The notes below the pieces were generated by a model, which was given only the letters and a program-made list of their open reading frames with translations, had not been told where the DNA came from and searched no databases. The position numbers were made by a program, and so were the translations under genes. This document shows positions 1 through 5,134 of a DNA stretch of 8,508 nucleotides, one piece after another. The DNA is taken from NCBI GenBank assembly GCA_964469815.1, contig CAYXZC010000066.1:1-8508 (forward strand). The letters run 5' to 3'. Origin of the DNA: MGBC163016 sp964469815. GTDB lineage: Bacteria > Actinomycetota > Coriobacteriia > Coriobacteriales > Eggerthellaceae. The stretch's first letter is position 1, and the number at the start of each line of letters is the position of its first letter.

Positions 1-213
1 GCCGCTTGATTCAGGGCCATAGATCTCTATGATCCTTCCACGGGGCACACCCCCGATGCCTAAAGCGATATCGAGCGGAAGCGCACCTGTTGGGATAGCA
101 CTGACATTGAGATCGGCTTCGCTATCCCCTAGCTTCATGATGGATCCGCGACCAAATTTCTTTTGAATCTGATCAGTGGTCGTTTTGAGCAATTCTTCTT
201 TTGTCTGACTCAT
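1..213 (-). CDS. recA: RecA recombinase, N-terminal fragment (runs off left edge)
   Basis: RecA is the ATP-dependent strand-exchange protein that forms filaments on single-stranded DNA, drives homologous recombination and triggers LexA self-cleavage in the SOS response. Only the first 71 residues are present. They include the typical RecA start, with a basic stretch KKFGRGSIMKLGD (about residues 18-30), ALPLDIALGIGGVPRGRI (44-61) and EIYGPESSG (63-71). The last is the beginning of the Walker A loop GPESSGKT, which is cut by the window edge. The ATG at 213 is preceded by AAGGAG (219-224) with a 5-nt spacer, so this start is well supported. The gene lies 348 bp downstream of the pgsA fusion and has its own SOS-type promoter. 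Nothing in the visible part looks unusual. Identification is very secure even though the fragment is short. Confidence 0.97.
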   Translation of the reverse strand, partial: MSQTKEELLKTTTDQIQKKFGRGSIMKLGDSEADLNVSAIPTGALPLDIALGIGGVPRGRIIEIYGPESSG

Positions 214-232
214 TTCAGCTCCTTGATACTGC

Positions 233-253
233 GTTTCAATCTATCGTTGAAAC
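233..253 (-). promoter_or_regulatory. Stem-loop in the recA 5' leader
   Basis: A perfect 7-bp inverted repeat, GTTTCAA (247-253 on the minus strand) and TTGAAAC (233-239), encloses a 7-nt loop. It lies downstream of the predicted transcription start and ends 8 nt before AAGGAG. It would fold near the 5' end of recA mRNA without covering the ribosome binding site. It may affect mRNA stability, or act as a DNA operator. No U-tract follows, so it is not a terminator. Confidence 0.45.
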
Positions 254-267
254 TAGCCACTAGAATA

Positions 268-295
268 ATTATACGAACACTTGTTTGTCTGTCAA
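268..295 (-). promoter_or_regulatory. recA promoter, consensus -35 and -10
   Basis: On the minus strand there is TTGACA (290-295) and TATAAT (268-273) separated by 16 bp. Both hexamers match the housekeeping sigma consensus exactly. Transcription should start near position 261, giving a leader of roughly 48 nt before the recA ATG. The spacer holds an SOS operator (separate entry), so repression would block RNA polymerase directly. Confidence 0.9.
274..287 (-). promoter_or_regulatory. LexA-type SOS operator in the recA promoter spacer
   Basis: On the minus strand the site reads CAAACAAGTGTTCG. The Gram-positive/actinobacterial LexA (DinR) box is, from memory, CGAACRNRYGTTYG. The site differs at one position (A for G at position 2). 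It sits between the -35 and -10 hexamers and abuts the -10. Location, sequence and downstream gene all agree with DNA-damage induction of recA. Confidence 0.85.
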
Positions 296-493
296 GCATC
301 TACAGTGCTCAAAGCGGTGACCGAACCTTGTTCGTACATCACATACACTAACGATGCGGTCTGACAAAAACATTGCAGGAACGCTTATATCATCCATGAT
401 CGGAACTTATGCGCATAGAGCATGATGAAAGAACGACCTGGTTGTGAACAAGGCACGGATCTTCACTAGATCGAAGTAGAACACAGCGAAGAC

Positions 494-513
494 CTTGCAA
501 ATTTCTTGCAAAT
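494..513. repeat. Tandem 9-mer CTTGCAAAT, 11-bp period
   Basis: CTTGCAAAT occurs at 494-502 and again at 505-513, so the two copies are phased about one helical turn apart. They lie about 50-70 bp beyond the stop of the pgsA-pncC gene. The spacing fits a dimeric DNA-binding protein on one DNA face, but no known regulator is recognised and chance is possible in an AT-rich gap. Confidence 0.4.
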
Positions 514-561
514 ATCTGAAATGAATCTTATATGGGATCTGAACGATGTATCGAATGTTCA

Positions 562-1722
562 CTATCCCTGATCGAGAGGATCGATATATGCAAGCATCAT
601 CCGTAATGCCTCTTTCGTGCTGAGCAGGCGAACCTGTTGCCTGTCTCCCTCAAAGACGAATCGCTCAGATGATGATCCCTTATCGCCTGCGATCCCTAAA
701 AACACCGTTCCAACGGGCTTTCCTGGCTCAGCTCCGCTAGGCCCTGCGATCCCTGTAGCAGAAACAGCCACATCGGCATCGAGCCTCGCACGTGCTCCCC
801 TTGCCATCTCTTGAGCTGTCTGCGCATTAACGGCACCTTCAATCTCCAGCAGCTTCTCATCCACATCGAGCACGGAACTCTTCACTGACAGATCATAGCT
901 CACAACAGCTCCTTTGAACACAGAAGATGATCCAGGGACAGACGTGAGCTCTGTGGAAATCATGCCTCCGGTAAGGCTCTCCGCTGTGGATAACGTGATG
1001 CCCTTCTCGGTTGCCACCTTCACGATCCTTGTTGCAAGATCGCCGATCTCTTGCCTCAGTACAGTGATGCCTCCATCCTCTTGCTCGGATGGAACCTCAG
1101 AGAACATCGGCCATGCTTTAACGATATAGTCGAGCATCGAGATGATGGTAAGGATCAAGGCCAATGCCATCGCGATCCACGCGATGATATAGAGCTGCAC
1201 ATGGATATCGCTATTCAGATTCGGGAAGACGAAGCTGTCCTTCAACAGGAAAAGGACGATAGCGATGATCTGCGTGACCGTCTTCGCTTTGCCATACCAG
1301 CTAGCTGCTATCACATGCCCTTTCGTGGCTGCGATCATCCGTATCCCAGACACGATGAATTCACGCGTGATGATTATGAGCACAGGCCAAGAAGGAAGGA
1401 CCTGCAATTCGACCAAAGCGAGCAGAGCCGCTATCACCAAGATCTTATCCGCCAAAGGATCTGCGAATTTCCCAAAATCGGTGACCTCGTTGCGGCTCCT
1501 GGCCAGATAGCCATCCAGCCAATCCGTGCATGATATGAGCACGAAGATGATGCAAGCTATGATCGACTTGGCGGAGTTGCTGACAACGTCCAATACCCCG
1601 AACCATTCCGGCCAAGGGCTTAGAAGAGCGACAACGAAAACGGGCACCAGGCAGATCCGCGTGATCGTTATCACATTCGATGGCGTGAGTATCCTGTTCG
1701 ACGCGGTATTGCTATTCGTCAT
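562..1722 (-). CDS. pgsA: PgsA phosphatidylglycerophosphate synthase fused to PncC/CinA C-terminal amidase
   Basis: This is one 386-residue frame holding two enzymes. Residues about 12-205 are a CDP-alcohol phosphatidyltransferase with several membrane helices. Its full signature is D67-x2-D70-G71-x2-A74-R75-x8-G84-x3-D88-x3-D92, and the sequence fits PgsA, which makes phosphatidylglycerophosphate from CDP-diacylglycerol and glycerol 3-phosphate. Residues about 223-383 are the CinA C-terminal (PncC) domain, nicotinamide-nucleotide amidase, which deamidates NMN in pyridine-nucleotide salvage. It shows TAESLTGG (246-253, with the likely nucleophile Ser249), VVSYD (273-277) and ATGIAGPSG (322-330) followed by KPVGTV (335-340). 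The COG1058 N-terminal domain of full CinA is absent. A short polar linker (about 206-222) joins the parts and should leave the amidase in the cytoplasm. The ATG at 1722 directly follows the rimO TAG, and AGGGGA inside the rimO end is a good ribosome binding site, so translation is probably coupled. The fusion is the notable feature; both assignments are firm. Confidence 0.93.
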   Translation of the reverse strand: MTNSNTASNRILTPSNVITITRICLVPVFVVALLSPWPEWFGVLDVVSNSAKSIIACIIFVLISCTDWLDGYLARSRNEVTDFGKFADPLADKILVIAALLALVELQVLPSWPVLIIITREFIVSGIRMIAATKGHVIAASWYGKAKTVTQIIAIVLFLLKDSFVFPNLNSDIHVQLYIIAWIAMALALILTIISMLDYIVKAWPMFSEVPSEQEDGGITVLRQEIGDLATRIVKVATEKGITLSTAESLTGGMISTELTSVPGSSSVFKGAVVSYDLSVKSSVLDVDEKLLEIEGAVNAQTAQEMARGARARLDADVAVSATGIAGPSGAEPGKPVGTVFLGIAGDKGSSSERFVFEGDRQQVRLLSTKEALRMMLAYIDPLDQG

Positions 1723-3108
1723 CTAATGATCCCCTGTTTTCATCTCTGCTTCCATATCGAAGAACAGAGTATCCGATATAGTAGCATCCACGATGCACCC
1801 GACATCGCCTCCATCGAGGAAGGTGATGCCATCGACCTCAGGCGCCTGCCATTGGCATCGTCCCACGAGCTGACCATCGGATTCGCGACCCTCAACCATG
1901 AATGCTGTGGTCTTGCCGATCCTGTTCGAGATGTTCACCGCACTGACAGCATCTGCAACATCACGCAAGACCTGAGCCCTGTAGTGCTTCTCCTCCTCAT
2001 CCACCTGATCAGGAAGCTTAGCTGCGCGCGTCCCTTCCTCGCAAGAATATGGGAAGATCCCCACATAATCGAAATAGCCCTCTTCAACGAAATCCTTGAG
2101 AGCTTCGAATTCCTCTTCGCCTTCTCCCGGAAAGCCTGTGATGAGCGTAGTGCGCAATGCGATATCAGAAACGACCTCTCTTGCATGCTCGATAAGCTCG
2201 ACAAGATCGGATCTATTGCCAGATCTGTTCATGGCTCTCAAGATGCCAGCGTCGATGTGTTGGAAGGGAATATCCAGATAAGAGCACACATTGGGCATAC
2301 CCGCGATGACATCCAACAGATCATCGGTTATCCCTTCAGGTTGAACGTACATGACACGAAACCATGTGTCCGCATGCTTCTCGGCAAGCTTTCGAAGCAG
2401 CCACGCCAAAGACCTTCCGCCATCAAGATCCTCACCCCAACGCCCGGTATCCTGAGCGATGAGGACGATCTCCTTCTTGCCTTCTGCAACGAGCTTGGTA
2501 ACCTGCCTGTCGATATCTTCAAATTCGAAGCTATGGTAGCGGCCGCGGATCATGGGTATAGTGCAATAAGAGCACCATCTATCGCACCCATCCGATATCT
2601 TCACGTAAGCGAAATACCGCCCGTCATGCACCGGATCGAGTTCTTCGTTGAAGCCATCAAGCGATGCAGATGAAATATCATCCAAAGCATCTGCATCTTC
2701 GCGTGAGCGATCTTGCAAGCACGAGGACACCACAGAGACGATATCACCCTCATCGCAACACGGCACGAAAGCGGCAACTTCCCCGAATTCCTCTTCCAGC
2801 TCATGCCCATACCTTGACGGCATGCAACCTGTGACCACGACAGGGATGCTTCCCAAGGAATCACAGATGCCCAAAGAATCAAATACGGCATCTATGCTCT
2901 CTTCGGCGGCACTCTGGATGAACGAGCATGTGTTCACGATGATGATATCGCTTTGTCGCACATCATCAACGATGCGAGCACCGGCATCTTCAAGCAACGC
3001 AGACATCCCCTTGGAGTCCACCTCGTTCTTCGCGCAACCCATGGTCATCATAGCCACAGATACGCCATCCAAACCCGAGCGTCGCGAGCCTTCGTCATAT
3101 GATGTCAT
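1723..3108 (-). CDS. rimO: Ribosomal protein S12 methylthiotransferase RimO
   Basis: RimO is a radical-SAM methylthiotransferase that adds a methylthio group to the conserved Asp of ribosomal protein S12. All three domains are present in 461 residues. The N-terminal MTTase domain has cluster ligands C25 (in MGCAKNEVDS), C61 (NTCSF) and C95 (TGCM). The radical-SAM core has C175-x3-C179-x2-C182, binding the second [4Fe-4S] cluster and SAM. The C-terminal TRAM-like domain spans about 395-455. YLDIPFQHI (277-285) favours RimO over MiaB. The length is close to the family norm, with a small acidic insertion at about 133-160. The ATG at 3108 is fixed by an in-frame TAG two codons upstream, although its ribosome binding site is weak. 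The next usable Met codons (20, 21) would delete the first strand. It follows yajQ by 51 bp and abuts the pgsA fusion. Confidence 0.96.
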   Translation of the reverse strand: MTSYDEGSRRSGLDGVSVAMMTMGCAKNEVDSKGMSALLEDAGARIVDDVRQSDIIIVNTCSFIQSAAEESIDAVFDSLGICDSLGSIPVVVTGCMPSRYGHELEEEFGEVAAFVPCCDEGDIVSVVSSCLQDRSREDADALDDISSASLDGFNEELDPVHDGRYFAYVKISDGCDRWCSYCTIPMIRGRYHSFEFEDIDRQVTKLVAEGKKEIVLIAQDTGRWGEDLDGGRSLAWLLRKLAEKHADTWFRVMYVQPEGITDDLLDVIAGMPNVCSYLDIPFQHIDAGILRAMNRSGNRSDLVELIEHAREVVSDIALRTTLITGFPGEGEEEFEALKDFVEEGYFDYVGIFPYSCEEGTRAAKLPDQVDEEEKHYRAQVLRDVADAVSAVNISNRIGKTTAFMVEGRESDGQLVGRCQWQAPEVDGITFLDGGDVGCIVDATISDTLFFDMEAEMKTGDH

Positions 3109-3159
3109 GGCCTACACCACAATATCCGAATCGTTGAATATGGATCAAACCGCAAGCGA

Positions 3160-3657
3160 TCACCTATAGTTCACGAATTGCAGTGGGATCCCGTAGTCTT
3201 GAGCCTTCAGATGCGCGATGACATCCTGCAGGGTATCACGTGATGCAGACGATACTCTGAGCTTATCGCCTTCGATCTGAACCTTGATCTTCATCTTCAG
3301 CGACTTGAGCTCTTTGTTGATCTTCGAGAGCATATCCTTATCGATGCCTGAGATGATCTGACCTTCCCTTTTCACGCGGCCACCTGAGACGCTCTGCGGA
3401 TCGGACCATTTGACCGCTTTCAGGTCTATGCCCCTCTTCACGAGCTTCGAGTTGATGATGTCGATGATCTGACCGCAAACGAAATCAGATGGAGCAACGA
3501 CCGTCATCTCATGCTTTTGCTTATCGAACTCGATGGAGCTATCGGTATCCTTCAGGTCATAACGCTGCACAAGCTCTTTGCTAGCTTGCTGATAAGCATT
3601 GTCAACCTCTTGCATATCCACCTGAGAGACCACATCGAAACTTGATTCCTTCGCCAT
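3160..3657 (-). CDS. yajQ: YajQ family nucleotide-binding protein (UPF0234)
   Basis: This complete 165-residue protein is the usual YajQ length. It has the family opening SSFDVVSQVD (residues 5-14) followed by NAYQQASKEL and RYDLKD, a central VKREGQIISGIDKDM segment (about 95-109), and a closing strand ending PLQFVNYR. The family has two alpha/beta ferredoxin-like folds. Members bind nucleotides, and a Xanthomonas homologue is reported as a cyclic-di-GMP effector; whether this one binds cyclic di-GMP cannot be read from sequence. No signal peptide or membrane segment is present, so it is cytoplasmic. The ATG at 3657 has AAAGG 7 nt upstream (3665-3669). It sits 76 bp after the RodZ-like gene and 51 bp before rimO on the same strand, with no clear terminator on either side. 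Its role among division and shape genes is unknown. Confidence 0.95.
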   Translation of the reverse strand: MAKESSFDVVSQVDMQEVDNAYQQASKELVQRYDLKDTDSSIEFDKQKHEMTVVAPSDFVCGQIIDIINSKLVKRGIDLKAVKWSDPQSVSGGRVKREGQIISGIDKDMLSKINKELKSLKMKIKVQIEGDKLRVSSASRDTLQDVIAHLKAQDYGIPLQFVNYR

Positions 3658-3733
3658 TTCATTGCCTTTCTGCTAGAAGAGCCAAAACCCTTGTATAAGT
3701 CTTTCTAAAGAATACTACATCAAATATCTTCCG

Positions 3734-5113
3734 CTATCGGGTCGAGGTATTGGAGGACGAAGATGCATTGTTGGAGGATCTGTTACCTGACGAGGTCGAA
3801 TTCGTTGCCGTGTTCGTGTTCGTAGCAGAATTCGTATTCCCTGATGTATCAGTGGGCGCAGAACCATTTGGATCATTCTCCGAACGCCAAGCTGCCAAGA
3901 TCGCTGCGAAATCAACAGTGTAGGAATAATATCCGCTCTGCGGGTTCTTCGTGAGCTTCACTTCCTCATCATCAACCTTGACGCTGACAGGCGTGGGATT
4001 GGCGGCCTCGAAGGTGAGCGTTCCTGAAACATCATAGGTCTCAGTTGCAGGACCTGTGACGACCCCTGAGAACAAGGGCTTGGATGAGCCGTTCTCGTAT
4101 ATCTCTATATACGAGCGCTCCCCCGCCTCGACGCTATATGTGAACTTCGCTGAAGTGGGTTCAGGAAGGGATGCTATTGGATCGATCTGCGTCTCAGGGT
4201 TGGATGTGTCGCTATAACCCGCGATAGGGATGTCGGGGATCTCTTCAGCAGATTGAGTGGTCGAATTGAACAATACGACCACAGCCAAGATGATGGCTAT
4301 CGCCACAACTGCGATGATGATGATCAGCGGCATGTTCAACTCCGGAACCTTCGATCTGGAATTGGAGTTCGAATAAAGGTCTGAATATGAATGCGAGCTC
4401 TGCGTAAGGGTGATAGGGCGGCGTCGAGATGACCTGTCGTTGTTCGGAGCACCGCTGAAGTTGATCGAACGCGATCTGTCGCGTCTGCCCTGCTGCGCAT
4501 CAAGATTCTGCGAATACCTGTCTCGCGATGATGCCCTCGAACCACCCGATGCATCCTCGAAACGGCGTGAGGGGGAACTGACGAACCTTATCGATTGGGA
4601 GTCGTTTCTGCCTCTAGGGTACCTGTCATCTCGCATCGGAGTGCTCGAGGGACGATCATCGTAGAGAGAAACGCTTTGCCTGCGGCTTGTGCGATCAAGA
4701 TTCCTTGAGGGTAGTCGCCCGTAGTCTCGCGCATACGGATCCCTTGATCCCAAGGTTCTTGAAGATGAATACCGATCCACGCGATCATCTGCGAATCGAG
4801 CGGGAGGTCTTTCGTTCCTGCTATAGCTATCCCTTGAGGAACGGGAGAGCCTGGGTGTGCCGGTCTCGAAGAGATGCACTTCATCAAGGTACATCTCAGA
4901 GAGCTCTTTCTCATTAAGGCCGACCTGTCTCGCATAGGCGCGGATCATGTTGCGTGTATAGCCTCTTGCCGGCATGCGCTCGAAGTCGGCATTCTCAATA
5001 GCCTTTAGGATATCCGGCCGCACATGGAGGCGCTTCGCGAGCGTGACGACATCAAGACCGGCACGCTCTCGTGCGATCCTCAGCTTATCTCCATATGACC
5101 TGCCTCTAGGCAA
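3734..5113 (-). CDS. rodZ: RodZ-like membrane protein: helix-turn-helix, SR-rich linker, TM helix, DUF4115-like domain
   Basis: The architecture is that of RodZ, the membrane protein that links MreB filaments to the wall-elongation machinery. A cytoplasmic helix-turn-helix domain (about residues 6-76, with YGDKLRIARERAGL and the aromatic-rich YTRNMIRAYARQVGL) is followed by a long linker (86-256). One transmembrane helix (about 261-283) follows, then a DUF4115-like beta domain outside the cell (about 318-385), ending in a Ser/Asn/Thr-rich tail (411-459). The linker is unusual: by eye count it has 36 Arg and only one Lys in 171 residues, mixed with Ser, Asp and Tyr. At 459 residues it is longer than most RodZ proteins, mainly because of linker and tail. 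The start is TTG at 5113. No in-frame ATG lies nearby, and the fold needs these first residues. The ribosome binding site is weak (GGA, 8 nt upstream, inside a palindrome). It lies 21 bp after ftsK. Family assignment is firm; whether it acts with MreB is inferred. Confidence 0.85.
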   Translation of the reverse strand: MPRGRSYGDKLRIARERAGLDVVTLAKRLHVRPDILKAIENADFERMPARGYTRNMIRAYARQVGLNEKELSEMYLDEVHLFETGTPRLSRSSRDSYSRNERPPARFADDRVDRYSSSRTLGSRDPYARDYGRLPSRNLDRTSRRQSVSLYDDRPSSTPMRDDRYPRGRNDSQSIRFVSSPSRRFEDASGGSRASSRDRYSQNLDAQQGRRDRSRSINFSGAPNNDRSSRRRPITLTQSSHSYSDLYSNSNSRSKVPELNMPLIIIIAVVAIAIILAVVVLFNSTTQSAEEIPDIPIAGYSDTSNPETQIDPIASLPEPTSAKFTYSVEAGERSYIEIYENGSSKPLFSGVVTGPATETYDVSGTLTFEAANPTPVSVKVDDEEVKLTKNPQSGYYSYTVDFAAILAAWRSENDPNGSAPTDTSGNTNSATNTNTATNSTSSGNRSSNNASSSSNTSTR

Positions 5114-5114
5114 T

Positions 5115-5126
5115 TCGGATATCCGA
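5115..5126. repeat. 12-bp perfect palindrome upstream of the RodZ-like start
   Basis: TCGGATATCCGA is a perfect palindrome lying in the 21-bp ftsK-rodZ gap and ending one base before the TTG start codon. It contains the only Shine-Dalgarno-like bases (GGA). As RNA it could form a 4-bp stem with an AUAU loop over the ribosome binding region. As DNA it could be an operator. The core GGATATCC also occurs inside the RodZ-like coding region, so chance is possible. Confidence 0.4.
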
Positions 5127-5134
5127 TCGTTCGC

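Larger units (their letters stand above)
214..561. other. Intergenic region between the pgsA fusion and recA
   Basis: This 348-bp gap has no credible gene. The small plus-strand reading frame over 163-351 begins inside recA antisense and has no plausible ribosome binding site or family resemblance. The recA-proximal part holds the promoter, operator and leader hairpin. The rest (about 300-561) contains a 13-bp inverted repeat CGAAC-CTT-GTTCG (322-334), a 10-bp palindrome TATGCGCATA (408-417), a 5-bp-stem inverted repeat (458-472) and an 11-bp-period repeat (494-513). No GC-rich hairpin plus U-tract lies downstream of the pgsA fusion stop, so no intrinsic terminator can be called. No tRNA-like or known small-RNA structure was recognised. 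Confidence 0.6.

Noticed and set aside
229..253. GTTTCAA ... GATTGAAAC in the recA leader looks like the ends of some CRISPR repeats.
   Set aside because: It occurs once, there is no second repeat or spacer, and no cas gene is present. A leader hairpin explains it better.
458..472. Inverted repeat GATCT-TCACT-AGATC as a terminator for the pgsA fusion.
   Set aside because: The stem is a weak 5 bp with no U-tract, and it lies about 90 bp beyond the stop.
1051..1533. A 160-residue plus-strand open frame opposite the pgsA fusion.
   Set aside because: It is fully antisense to a gene with clear catalytic motifs, has low-quality His/Arg/Asp-rich composition, and shows no ribosome binding site or family motif.
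1726..2673. A 315-residue plus-strand open frame opposite rimO.
   Set aside because: It mirrors the rimO coding frame, the minus strand encodes all RimO domains, and the plus-strand product resembles nothing. Long antisense frames are expected from this codon bias.
3658..3733. A promoter for yajQ in the 76-bp gap (minus-strand TTGATG with later TATTCT or TATACA).
   Set aside because: Hexamer matches are poor or wrongly spaced, and the gap is AT-rich, so such matches are expected by chance.
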